This document shows, in pieces, positions 49,731 to 57,836 of a DNA stretch of 64,000 nt (the first letter of the stretch is position 1; every line of letters begins with the position of its first letter). The position numbers and the translations under genes were made by a program. The notes below the pieces were generated by a model. That model did no database searches, was not told where the DNA came from, and saw nothing but the letters and a program-made list of their open reading frames with translations. Origin of the DNA: Cysteiniphilum marinum (GTDB lineage: Bacteria > Pseudomonadota > Gammaproteobacteria > Francisellales > Francisellaceae). Where the stretch lies: positions 124,001 to 188,000 of the forward strand of contig NZ_JACYVZ010000001.1 of the NCBI RefSeq assembly GCF_014857925.1, given 5' to 3'.

Positions 49731-49842
49731 TACAATGTCGCCTTGAATTTATCAACAACATACTCGTCGCGTATCGTTTGTAGTCGTTTAAAACGCAGAA
49801 GGGGCAGTGATGGGTATCATAACTTTTGGGTTTTAAATCACT
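49731..49842 (+). promoter_or_regulatory. deaD promoter and leader with leader-peptide ORF
   Basis: TACAAT (49731-49736) is a likely -10, giving a leader of about 100 bases. A long leader is usual for cold-induced deaD/csdA mRNA. The leader ends in an 8-codon reading frame (49810-49836) with a strong ribosome site. Confidence 0.45.
49810..49836 (+). CDS. Possible 8-codon leader peptide upstream of deaD
   Basis: ATG GGT ATC ATA ACT TTT GGG TTT TAA (product MGIITFGF) preceded by AGAAGGGG (49797-49804) with 5 bases of spacing. The stop is 6 bases before the deaD ATG, which has no ribosome site of its own nearer than a GGG 12 bases away. Ribosomes ending the short frame may restart at deaD. Seen in sequence; function is inference. 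Confidence 0.4.
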   Translation: MGIITFGF

Positions 49843-51570
49843 ATGAGTACCGAGAACAATGAATCTCAAGAATTAAGCTTTCATAATTTGGGCTTAAATG
49901 AAAAAATAATGTCAGCCATTGAAGCAATGGGTTACCAAACACCAACTCCAATTCAAGCAAATACTATTCCTTTTGTATTGCAAGGCCGTGACGTATTAGG
50001 GCAAGCGCAAACTGGAACGGGGAAAACCGCAGCATTTGCACTACCACTTTTAAATAACATGGATTTATCTGGCAAAGAACGTATGCCACAAGTATTGGTC
50101 TTAACACCAACACGTGAACTTGCGATCCAAGTTGCTGAAGCGTTTGAATCTTTTTCTAAGAATATTGCTAAGCTTGAAGTCGCTTCTATTTATGGCGGTC
50201 AAGAGTATGGTCGTCAAATTCAGGCATTACGTCGTGGCGTACAAGTTGTCGTTGGGACTGCAGGACGTGTAATGGATCATATGCGTAAAGGCACATTAAA
50301 GTTAGATGCATTAAAAGCATTAGTATTAGACGAAGCCGATGAAATGCTACGTATGGGCTTTATTGATGATGTCAAATGGGTGCTATCGCACACGCCTGAA
50401 GCATGTCAGCGTTTGCTATTCTCAGCAACCATGCCACGTGATGTATTAAATATCGTCAATGAATATTTGCGTGAGCCGTGTAAAGTACAGATCAAAACAA
50501 AAGCAGCAACTGCTAAAACAATTAAACAACGCTTTTTGGTCGTAAAAGGTTTGTCGAAATTAGATGCACTTGATCGCGTATTAGAAGTTGAAGATACCGA
50601 TGGTGTAATGGTGTTTGTCAAAACCAAAACCTCAACCATTGAAGTAGCAGATGGCTTAAAAGCGCGCGGTCACTTAGCTGCAGCGATTAATGGTGATATG
50701 CAACAAAACCAACGTGAGTATATAATTGACCAGTTAAAAGCGTCTAAAATTAATATTCTTGTAGCAACAGATGTGGTAGCACGTGGTTTGGACGTTGAAC
50801 GTATTAGTCACGTAATCAACTATGATTTACCACAAGATAATGAAGCGTATGTACATCGTATTGGGCGCACGGGGCGCGCTGGACGTGAAGGTGATGCAAT
50901 TTCATTGATTTATACCAGAGATTTACGTCAACTACGTATGCTTGAGCGTGTTATTCGCCATACAATGGAGGAGATGCAATTACCAAGTGCTAAAGAAATT
51001 ACTGAAAAACGTGTTGCACGCTTTAAACATGAAATAGCTGAGATTATTCGTCATAAAGACTTAAGTAAGTTTAAAGAATTAATGCAAGAATTTGCGACTG
51101 AGTATGGTGCTGAAGCCGATGATATGGTGGCAGCACTTGCCTTTTTAGCGCAAGGCGACAAGAAGCTTTTCGTTAAAGAAATTCAGGTCCAAGAGTCAAG
51201 AAGATCTGATCGTTTTGATCGCTCAGAGCGTGGCGGACGTGACGGTCGTAGAAGTGATAGAAATGATCGCTTTAGCAGTCGTCGTGATGATCGTGGCGGT
51301 CGTGATAGAGGGGCGCGTCGCTCGCCAGATATGAATATGACAACCTATCGCATCGAGGTAGGCCGTAGTGATGGTGTTGAGCCGCGCAATATCGTCGGTG
51401 CCATTGCCAATGAAGCGGGTATTAATAGTCGTAATATCGGGCATATCAAATTATTTGATCAGTTCAGCACAGTGGATTTACCGAGTGATACACCAAAGAA
51501 TGTTATCGAGCATTTAAAGAAAGTGTGGGTAGCGGGTAAGAAGCTTGAAATTAAAGAAGATAAAAGATAA
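49843..51570 (+). CDS. deaD: DEAD-box ATP-dependent RNA helicase (DeaD/CsdA type)
   Basis: 575 residues. Q-motif FHNLGLNEKIMSAIEAMGYQTPTPIQ (part: GYQTPTPIQ), Walker A AQTGTGKT, PTRELAIQ, DEAD box VLDEADEML, SAT, and HRIGRTGRAGR. Then come a spacer domain, an Arg/Asp/Gly-rich basic segment (RSDRFDRSERGGRDGRRSD) and a C-terminal DbpA/DeaD RNA-binding domain (TYRIEVGRSDGVEPRNIVGA) that ends the protein. Unwinds RNA in ribosome assembly and cold adaptation. E. coli has the basic tail after the DbpA domain; here it lies before it. Confidence 0.96.
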   Translation: MSTENNESQELSFHNLGLNEKIMSAIEAMGYQTPTPIQANTIPFVLQGRDVLGQAQTGTGKTAAFALPLLNNMDLSGKERMPQVLVLTPTRELAIQVAEAFESFSKNIAKLEVASIYGGQEYGRQIQALRRGVQVVVGTAGRVMDHMRKGTLKLDALKALVLDEADEMLRMGFIDDVKWVLSHTPEACQRLLFSATMPRDVLNIVNEYLREPCKVQIKTKAATAKTIKQRFLVVKGLSKLDALDRVLEVEDTDGVMVFVKTKTSTIEVADGLKARGHLAAAINGDMQQNQREYIIDQLKASKINILVATDVVARGLDVERISHVINYDLPQDNEAYVHRIGRTGRAGREGDAISLIYTRDLRQLRMLERVIRHTMEEMQLPSAKEITEKRVARFKHEIAEIIRHKDLSKFKELMQEFATEYGAEADDMVAALAFLAQGDKKLFVKEIQVQESRRSDRFDRSERGGRDGRRSDRNDRFSSRRDDRGGRDRGARRSPDMNMTTYRIEVGRSDGVEPRNIVGAIANEAGINSRNIGHIKLFDQFSTVDLPSDTPKNVIEHLKKVWVAGKKLEIKEDKR

Positions 51571-51583
51571 TTATTAAGACATA

Positions 51584-51606
51584 GGGCGTATGCCATACGC
51601 CCCTAC
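51584..51606 (-). repeat. REP palindrome
   Basis: GGGCGTATGCCATACGCCCC plus TAC, the 23-base REP in inverse orientation, 13 bases after the deaD stop. One loop base differs (GGC for TGC) from the RAYT-linked form. Confidence 0.8.
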
Positions 51607-51613
51607 GGGAGTG

Positions 51614-51720
51614 TTGGTTAAGCATTAGTCGAAGCCACAGTGCAATTGATCTTAAACTCACCCTTCGACTCTGCTCAGGGTACGTTTATAGTTGGCGTTG
51701 GCTCGGCGTAAGTCGAAGCC
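51614..51720 (+). repeat. Family A element, degenerate copy (A6)
   Basis: Contains TTGGTTAAGCATTAGTCGAAGCC, CCCTTCGACTCTGCTCAGGGTACG and GGCTCGGCGTAAGTCGAAGCC, rearranged or decayed arms of family A. Lies with a REP in the 419-base gap between deaD and hppD, ahead of the hppD promoter. Confidence 0.55.
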
Positions 51721-51832
51721 AGAGTACGCAAAGTAACTCTTTAGATTGTAGAATAATTTCCTCTTTAAAATAATTTCAATATATTTTCACCTTTTCCGTT
51801 GTGATCTGGATGCAAACCCAGCCAAGCTATGC

Positions 51833-51880
51833 TATGTTAACGCCACTTAAACGGGGTGCTTCCTGTATATACTTAACATA
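51833..51880. promoter_or_regulatory. Inverted repeat in the hppD upstream region
   Basis: TATGTTAA (51833-51840) and TTAACATA (51873-51880) are perfectly inverted with 32 bases between. It may be a pair of half-sites for a regulator of the phenylalanine/tyrosine operon. No TyrR-like or MarR-like gene is close by. The sequence between (ACGGGGTGC) recalls a thiamine-pyrophosphate switch, but only in that string. Confidence 0.35.
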
Positions 51881-51989
51881 ATTTAGTAGGTTATTATCTG
51901 TAGCATTCCGTTTTGTATCGATTTTTCATTATGTCTATGCCCACCTTCAATCATTTGATGATGGGTGTTACAGCAACAAGGAGATTGGA

Positions 51990-53072
51990 ATGGATAAAAT
52001 GGATATGACGACAAATCCAGCAGGAACACGCGGATTTAGTTTCTTGGAATTTGTCAGCACAACACCGCAGAAAATGCGTAATTTGTTTAGCCTTTTGGGT
52101 TTTACCTTAGTTGGGCAGCATAAAACTAAAACCATTGAATTATGGCAACAAAATGATATTTTCTTTTTGTTGAATAATGAATCACAAGGTTTTGCTAAAG
52201 CATTTAAAGAGGCGCATCAATCAGGCGCATGTGGTATGGGTTTTGTGGTTGAAAATGTTGAGCATGCCTTAGCACACTGCATTAAAAAGGGTGCTAAATT
52301 GAAAACGCATAATACGGATGACTGGCATGGCCAAAGTATTGAAGTCATCCATGGCATTGCTGACACAAAGCTTTATTTAACAGATTATTCATCAATTATC
52401 GACAGTGGATTATTTGAAATGATTCCTGATGCGAAAGCTCAGATGCAAAACAATGAGTGTGGTTTGTTATATATAGATCATCTGACGCATAATGTTTTTC
52501 GTGGCAATATGGATAAATGGGCAAATTACTATATTGATCTATTTAACTTTCGCCAAATTCGTTACTTTGATATCGAGGGTAAACTCACAGGATTATTGAG
52601 TCGGGCGATGACAAGTCCATGCTTAAAAATCAAGATTCCAATTAATGAATCTGCCGATGATCATTCGCAAATTGAAGAGTTTTTGCGTGAGTTTAATGGC
52701 GAAGGAATCCAGCACATTGCCTTGGAAAGTCAGGATATCTTTGCAACGGTCGAAAAGCTCAAAGATTCAGGTGTTGAGTTTATGCATACACCTGATAGCT
52801 ATTATACCAAGACGCATGAGCGTCTACCATATCACCCTGAGTCCGTTGAGCGCATGCACAAAAATCGTATTTTAATCGATGGTGCGCCAACTAAAGAAGG
52901 CGGCTATTTATTGCAGATTTTCACCAATACTGTGATTGGTCCGGTATTTTTTGAAATCATTCAACGCAAAGGTGATGATGGCTTTGGTGAGGGCAACTTC
53001 CAAGCCCTGTTTGACTCAATTGAGCTTGATCAAATCGAGCGTGGTGTGTTAAGTACGCAAGAGCATAAATAA
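51990..53072 (+). CDS. hppD: 4-hydroxyphenylpyruvate dioxygenase
   Basis: 360 residues. Converts 4-hydroxyphenylpyruvate to homogentisate, with Fe(II) held by two His and a Glu: DHLTHNV (about residue 165), QHIALES (about 245) and FFEIIQRKGDDGFGEGNF (about 325). VOC-type double fold; the C terminus GFGEGNFQALF is specific. First gene of a seven-gene catabolic operon (ribosome site AAGGAG); maiA follows 13 bases later. Confidence 0.97.
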   Translation: MDKMDMTTNPAGTRGFSFLEFVSTTPQKMRNLFSLLGFTLVGQHKTKTIELWQQNDIFFLLNNESQGFAKAFKEAHQSGACGMGFVVENVEHALAHCIKKGAKLKTHNTDDWHGQSIEVIHGIADTKLYLTDYSSIIDSGLFEMIPDAKAQMQNNECGLLYIDHLTHNVFRGNMDKWANYYIDLFNFRQIRYFDIEGKLTGLLSRAMTSPCLKIKIPINESADDHSQIEEFLREFNGEGIQHIALESQDIFATVEKLKDSGVEFMHTPDSYYTKTHERLPYHPESVERMHKNRILIDGAPTKEGGYLLQIFTNTVIGPVFFEIIQRKGDDGFGEGNFQALFDSIELDQIERGVLSTQEHK

Positions 53073-53085
53073 TTAAGGACATAAG

Positions 53086-53730
53086 ATGATTTTATATGAT
53101 TATTTTCGTTCATCCGCAAGCTTTCGCGTACGCATTGCCTTGCAACTTAAAAAAATAAGTTATGAATCAAAAGAGATTCATTTAATTAATCATGGTGGCG
53201 AGCAATTCTCAAGTGCCTATAAAATGATTAATCCGCAATCACGCGTGCCTGCGTTACAAGATGGTAATGTTATTATCACGCAATCTTTGGCAATGATTGA
53301 TTACTTAGAAGATAAGTATCCTAAACATTCAATCTACCCAATTGATCCCGTATTAAAGGCTAAGGTTAAAGCCTTTGCTTTGACGATAGCTTGTGATATT
53401 CACCCTTTGAACAACTCAGGCACACTTAATTTTTTGAAATCTGAGTTTGCTGCAAATGAGACGCATATTAATAAATGGTACGCACATTGGGTGCAATTAG
53501 GCTTTTCAGCCTTAGAGCAAACCTTACAGCAAACGGCAGGTATGTATTGTTTTGGTGATGAGATTAGCTTGGCAGATATCTGCCTAATTCCACAAGTGTT
53601 TAATGCTAAGCGCTTTAATGTCGATATCAGCAGCTTTCCAACGATTCAGAAAATTTATGAGCATGCAATGAAACATCCGGCATTTTTTGATGCATCACCC
53701 GAGCAAGTTATGCTAAAGGAGCATGAATAA
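53086..53730 (+). CDS. maiA: Maleylacetoacetate isomerase (zeta-class GST)
   Basis: 214 residues. N-terminal thioredoxin fold and active site SSASFRVRIAL, where relatives have SSCSWRVRIAL, then QSLAMIDYLE for glutathione, and an all-helix C-terminal domain. Isomerises maleylacetoacetate to fumarylacetoacetate with glutathione. The Cys of the SSC motif is Ala, and the catalytic Ser is kept. hmgA starts 1 base after its stop. Confidence 0.93.
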   Translation: MILYDYFRSSASFRVRIALQLKKISYESKEIHLINHGGEQFSSAYKMINPQSRVPALQDGNVIITQSLAMIDYLEDKYPKHSIYPIDPVLKAKVKAFALTIACDIHPLNNSGTLNFLKSEFAANETHINKWYAHWVQLGFSALEQTLQQTAGMYCFGDEISLADICLIPQVFNAKRFNVDISSFPTIQKIYEHAMKHPAFFDASPEQVMLKEHE

Positions 53731-53731
53731 A

Positions 53732-55015
53732 ATGGTGGATTATCAGCTAGGATTTCATAGTTATTTTGCAAGTGAGGCATTAAAAGGCGCATTGCCTCAA
53801 GATCGTAACTCACCGCAAGTAGCCCCTTTCGGTTTATATGCGGAGCAAGTCAATAACAGCGCTTTTACTGCGCCACGCGCGCAAAATTTTAAAGCATGGC
53901 AATATCGCATTCGCCCATCGGTGTTACATAGTCCGAAATTCACATTGATTAAAGAGAGCTTATTGCGTAATCACTACCATCAAGATGATGTATTGACACC
54001 TCCTGAGCAGATGCGTTGGCATGCTTTAGCTACGCCACATGAGAAGACAGATCTCATACAAGGGCTTGTGACCATGATGTATAATGAGTCAGCAGCAGTG
54101 CATCTATATGCGATCAATCAATCGATGGAGAATCGTTATTTTTACAGTGCGGATGGTGATTGGCTGTATGTATTACAACAAGGGCGTTTGCGTTTTAGAA
54201 CAGAATATGGAGTGATTGAAGCAAGACCACATGAAGTGGTCGTTATTCCACGCGGTGTACGCTATGTGGTTGAGTTACTTGATGAGCATGCACGTGGTTA
54301 TATTTGTGAATCTAATTCAAGTACGTTTTATTTACCAGAGCGAGGGCCCATTGGTGCGAATGGCTTAGCAGAAGAGCGTCATTTCTTAGCACCTGTTGCC
54401 TCATTTGAGGATAAGATACAAAGCGCTTTATTATATTGCCAATATCAAGGGCGCCTGTGGCAAGGTCAGATTAACCACTCACCTTTAGATGTGGTTGCAT
54501 GGCATGGCAATTTATATCCGTATAAATATGATCTTGATTTATTTTGTCCTGTGAATACCGTGCTCAAAGATCATGCCGATCCAAGTATCTTTACGGTACT
54601 TACTGCGCCATCATTAAATACAGGTACGGCAAATGTTGATTTTGTCATTTTCCCACCGCGCTGGGTAGTTGGCGAGGACACCTTTAGACCACCTTACTAT
54701 CATCGCAATATCATGAGCGAATGCATGGGACTATTAACCGGCGTCTATGATGCTAAAGGTAAGGGATTTCAGCCAGGAGGTATCAGTGTACATAATCCGA
54801 TGTCAGCACATGGTCCAGATTATGATACATTTACTCATGCATCAGAGATGACGCTTAATCCTGTACGCTATCAAAACACCATGGCATTTATGTTTGAATC
54901 ACGGCTACCATGGCAATTAACCGAGTTTGCGCTAATGAGTGAGCTGCGTCAGCAGAATTATCTGAGTTGTTGGTCATCATTAAAAGCACAATTTACACAA
55001 GAGGTCATCGAATAA
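53732..55015 (+). CDS. hmgA: Homogentisate 1,2-dioxygenase
   Basis: 427 residues from the ATG at 53732: AAGGAG lies 10 bases before it, and the ATG at 53723 is only 1 base from that site. Opens the homogentisate ring to maleylacetoacetate using Fe(II). Ligands lie in RPPYYHRNIMSE (His and Glu near residue 330), with FQPGGISVHNPMSAHGPD near residue 350. The N-terminal QLGFHSYFASEAL and PRGVRYVVEL fit the cupin body. Its stop TAATG overlaps the start of fahA by one base. Confidence 0.97.
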   Translation: MVDYQLGFHSYFASEALKGALPQDRNSPQVAPFGLYAEQVNNSAFTAPRAQNFKAWQYRIRPSVLHSPKFTLIKESLLRNHYHQDDVLTPPEQMRWHALATPHEKTDLIQGLVTMMYNESAAVHLYAINQSMENRYFYSADGDWLYVLQQGRLRFRTEYGVIEARPHEVVVIPRGVRYVVELLDEHARGYICESNSSTFYLPERGPIGANGLAEERHFLAPVASFEDKIQSALLYCQYQGRLWQGQINHSPLDVVAWHGNLYPYKYDLDLFCPVNTVLKDHADPSIFTVLTAPSLNTGTANVDFVIFPPRWVVGEDTFRPPYYHRNIMSECMGLLTGVYDAKGKGFQPGGISVHNPMSAHGPDYDTFTHASEMTLNPVRYQNTMAFMFESRLPWQLTEFALMSELRQQNYLSCWSSLKAQFTQEVIE

Positions 55016-56364
55016 TGTTAACAATTAAAGCAAATAACCCTAACTTAAAATCATTTATTGCAATCGATAAAGACTGTCATTTCCCCATTCAAAATTTACC
55101 TTTTGGCATTTTCACTAAAGCTAGCGAAGATAAAACTAAAAAGCGTATTGGCGTTGCGATTGGCCAATATATTTTGGATGTTAAAGCAGCATTTAGCGAG
55201 GGCTTATTACATGAATTTAATGTGGACTTGGCGCAAATGAACGCTTTAAATGATCTATTTCAACATGGGCGTGAAAAGGTGCGTGAATTAAGACAAATCA
55301 TTAGCGATTTACTTAATAGTGAGACAGCAACTTTACGTGATAACAAATCATTAAAAGATAAAGTGCTAATAAAGCAAAGCGATTGCACAGTTTACTTACC
55401 GATTGAGGTTAAAGGCTTTACTGATTTTTATTCCTCACGTGAGCATGCTGAGAATGTCGGTAAGATGTTTCGTGATAAAGATAATCCGTTATTACCCAAC
55501 TGGTTGCACCTCCCCGTTGCTTATGATGGACGAGCAGGAAGCGTTGTTGTCAGTGGCACTAAAGTTGTGCGCCCAAATGGTCAAATTAAACCAAATCCTG
55601 ATGAAGCACCGATCTTTAGTCCATCTAAAGCCTTAGATGTTGAGGTGGAAATGGGCGCGATTATTGGTATGCCTTCGCAACATGGACAACCGGTTACAAT
55701 TGATCAAGCACCTGAGCATGTGATCGGTATGGTATTGGTCAATGACTGGAGTGCGCGTGATATTCAAAAATGGGAATATCAGCCATTGGGGCCTTTTTTA
55801 TCAAAAAACTTTACCACCTCTATCTCACCTTGGGTTGTGACCTTAGATGCGCTAGAGCCATTTCGAGTGTCATCACCAAAACAAGAAACTGACGTCTTAA
55901 ATTATCTTAAACGTAAAGAAGATTGGGCGGTGGATGTTGAGCTGCAATTATCGATTAAACCCGCTAAAGAGTTAGATTATGAAGTCATCTCAACCACCAA
56001 TTATAAACACATGTATTGGGATATGATGCAGCAGCTAGCACATCATAGTGTTAACGGCTGCCCGATGATGACAGGAGATATCTTGGCATCCGGAACCATA
56101 AGTGGCAAAACAAAAGATAGCTTGGGCTGTTTCTTAGAAATTACCGAAGGTGGTAAGCACCCAGTTGTCTTGAAAAATGGTGATAAGCGCGTGTTTTTAC
56201 AAGATGGTGATGCTGCACGTATAGTGGGATTTTGCCAAGGACAAGGGTATAAAGTTGGTTTTGGCGAGCTGACTGGCGAAATTGTGCCATTTTCAGCTAC
56301 ACTTACAAACAACAACGCTCAAAGGGAGAATGAGCATGAAAACAAACAGCAAGTATGTTTCTAA
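55015..56364 (+). CDS. fahA: Fumarylacetoacetase
   Basis: 449 residues from the ATG overlapping the hmgA stop (frame continues back to 54967). Splits fumarylacetoacetate into fumarate and acetoacetate. Metal and catalytic sites: DFYSSREHAENVGKMFRD (about residue 135), VEVEMGAIIG (two Glu), NDWSARDIQKWEYQPLGPF, and TMT-like TGDILASGTISG. Its end overlaps phhA by 29 bases, so translation is coupled. Confidence 0.97.
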   Translation: MLTIKANNPNLKSFIAIDKDCHFPIQNLPFGIFTKASEDKTKKRIGVAIGQYILDVKAAFSEGLLHEFNVDLAQMNALNDLFQHGREKVRELRQIISDLLNSETATLRDNKSLKDKVLIKQSDCTVYLPIEVKGFTDFYSSREHAENVGKMFRDKDNPLLPNWLHLPVAYDGRAGSVVVSGTKVVRPNGQIKPNPDEAPIFSPSKALDVEVEMGAIIGMPSQHGQPVTIDQAPEHVIGMVLVNDWSARDIQKWEYQPLGPFLSKNFTTSISPWVVTLDALEPFRVSSPKQETDVLNYLKRKEDWAVDVELQLSIKPAKELDYEVISTTNYKHMYWDMMQQLAHHSVNGCPMMTGDILASGTISGKTKDSLGCFLEITEGGKHPVVLKNGDKRVFLQDGDAARIVGFCQGQGYKVGFGELTGEIVPFSATLTNNNAQRENEHENKQQVCF

Positions 56365-57160
56365 AAAGCCAGATTATCGTGGGTTTGTTATCTATGATGA
56401 AATAGAGAACAATACTTGGCAAACACTCATGGAAGCGCAACTTAAGATTATTCAAGGGCGTGCTTGTGATGAGTATTTAAAGGGCTTGGAATTTCTTGAT
56501 TTTCCAGTTAATCGTATTCCACAGATCCCTGATGTTAATGAAAAACTGCAGAAAGTTACAGGTTGGACGGTGGAGCCAGTACCCGCATTGATTGGTTTTG
56601 ATCGCTTTTTTAAATTATTATCTGAGCGTAAATTTCCTTGTGCAACCTTTATTCGCGCGCCAGAAGAGCTTAAATATTTACAGGAGCCGGATATATTTCA
56701 TGAGCTATTTGGTCATTGCCCAATGTTGTCTCATCCGGTTTATGCTGATTTTATGCAGCGTTACGGAGAGCTAGGCGTTGGGCAAACACCGGATGTTCAA
56801 AGATTGTTAGCGCGCTTTTATTGGTTTACTGTTGAGTTTGGCTTAATTAATACCCCTCAGGGATTGCGTTGTTATGGCGGTGGGATTTTATCATCAATGG
56901 GTGAGACGGTTTATGCGTTGGAAGACCCCAAGGTGCGTTATGAGCGGTTTGATGCTTTAAATATATTAAGAACGCCATATCGCATTGATATTTATCAACC
57001 GGTTTATTATATCGTCCATTCTTATGAAAGTATTTATAACGTATTAAAAGACGACTTTATTGATTTGATTAAAAAATCGCAGGGCTTGCCTGAGTTTAGA
57101 GCGTTGTTTCCCAAAAAGGAAAAGCCTTTGGAAAATGAAGGGCTTGAGTTGATTGAATAA
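56336..57160 (+). CDS. phhA: Phenylalanine 4-hydroxylase
   Basis: 274 residues from the ATG at 56336, which has AAAGGGAG 7 bases upstream (ATG 56330 is too near). A pterin-dependent iron enzyme that makes tyrosine from phenylalanine. Iron site: HELFGHCP (two His, about residue 122-127) and VEFGL (Glu, about 168). DYRGFVIYD, PVNRIPQIPDVN and MGETVYAL fit bacterial PhhA. Needs PhhB for cofactor recycling, encoded next. Confidence 0.97.
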   Translation: MKTNSKYVSKKPDYRGFVIYDEIENNTWQTLMEAQLKIIQGRACDEYLKGLEFLDFPVNRIPQIPDVNEKLQKVTGWTVEPVPALIGFDRFFKLLSERKFPCATFIRAPEELKYLQEPDIFHELFGHCPMLSHPVYADFMQRYGELGVGQTPDVQRLLARFYWFTVEFGLINTPQGLRCYGGGILSSMGETVYALEDPKVRYERFDALNILRTPYRIDIYQPVYYIVHSYESIYNVLKDDFIDLIKKSQGLPEFRALFPKKEKPLENEGLELIE

Positions 57161-57196
57161 CTCCAGTGCGTAAAAGGCGCTAGGTAGTTGATGTGA

Positions 57197-57219
57197 GGGC
57201 GTATGCAATACGCCCCTAC
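57197..57219 (-). repeat. REP palindrome
   Basis: GGGCGTATGCAATACGCCCC and TAC, inverse orientation, in the 83 bases between phhA and phhB. It lies inside the operon, so it could weaken downstream expression or protect the upstream message from 3' decay. Confidence 0.85.
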
Positions 57220-57243
57220 AGTTTCTGAGAAATTTAAGGAGAA

Positions 57244-57582
57244 ATGGTGGAAAATTTACTAGATAAGAAATGCCAGGTTTGTGAGTATGGTGACTTTACA
57301 CCATTTACAAAAGTTGAAGCACAAAGCTACTTACAGAAATTGCCATTGTGGCAGTTAAGTGTATGTGGCAAGAAAATAACACGCATATTTGAATTTAAAG
57401 GCTTTTATAAAACCATGGCGTTTGTCAATGCCGTGGCATGGGTTGCCAATAGTGAAGGGCATCACCCAGATCTAGAGGTAAGCTTCAATCGTTGTGTGGT
57501 GCATTTTACAACACATGCCGTTGATGGCTTGACGGAAAATGATTTTATTTGTGCCGCTAAAGTTGATGCTCTGCTAAATTAA
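57244..57582 (+). CDS. phhB: Pterin-4a-carbinolamine dehydratase
   Basis: 112 residues. Dehydrates the 4a-hydroxy tetrahydropterin made by phenylalanine hydroxylase and thus recycles its cofactor. Family body: FYKTMAFVNAVAWVANSEGHHPDLEVSFNRCVV (key residues GHHPD, about residue 75) and THAVDGLTENDF. A short CxxC-like head (KCQVCEYGDFTPF) precedes it. A family B element follows directly after the stop. Confidence 0.95.
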   Translation: MVENLLDKKCQVCEYGDFTPFTKVEAQSYLQKLPLWQLSVCGKKITRIFEFKGFYKTMAFVNAVAWVANSEGHHPDLEVSFNRCVVHFTTHAVDGLTENDFICAAKVDALLN

Positions 57583-57758
57583 TTGCAGTTGTGCATTATA
57601 TAAAAACTATGATTGTACAAACACCCCGTCAGCCTTCGGCTGCCACCCCTCTTAAAAAGAGGGGAATTAGGCAACGATGATTTTATATTCCCCTCTTTGC
57701 AAGAGGGGGCCGAGCTTGCGAGGTGGGGTGTTGAGATAGAAAAAGTGCATAACTCCAG
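57583..57758 (+). mobile_element. Family B palindromic element, copy 2 (B2), abutting the phhB stop
   Basis: About 176 bases, same plan as the copy at 23242: ends TTGCAGTTGTGCATTATA and (inverted right end) CTGGAGTTATGCACTTTT; inner CACCCCGTCAGCC and CCCCTCTTTGCAAGAGGGGG. It begins right after the phhB TAA. Flanks share AATTA only, so the duplication is not certain. Confidence 0.8.
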
Positions 57759-57776
57759 TAATTAGTAAATATACAA

Positions 57777-57799
57777 GGGCGTATGCAATACGCCCCTAC
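57777..57799 (-). repeat. REP palindrome
   Basis: GGGCGTATGCAATACGCCCC and TAC, inverse orientation, 18 bases after element B2 and 38 bases before the dehydrogenase gene. Same loop as the copy at 57197. Confidence 0.85.
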
Positions 57800-57836
57800 G
57801 ATTGGAAAGGGATAAAGAGAAATATAAGGAGTAAAA

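Noticed and set aside
51840-51872. ACGGGGTGC string resembling the start of a TPP riboswitch before hppD
   Set aside because: The downstream consensus parts (CTGAGA, ACCTGA) are absent and the operon has no link to thiamine.
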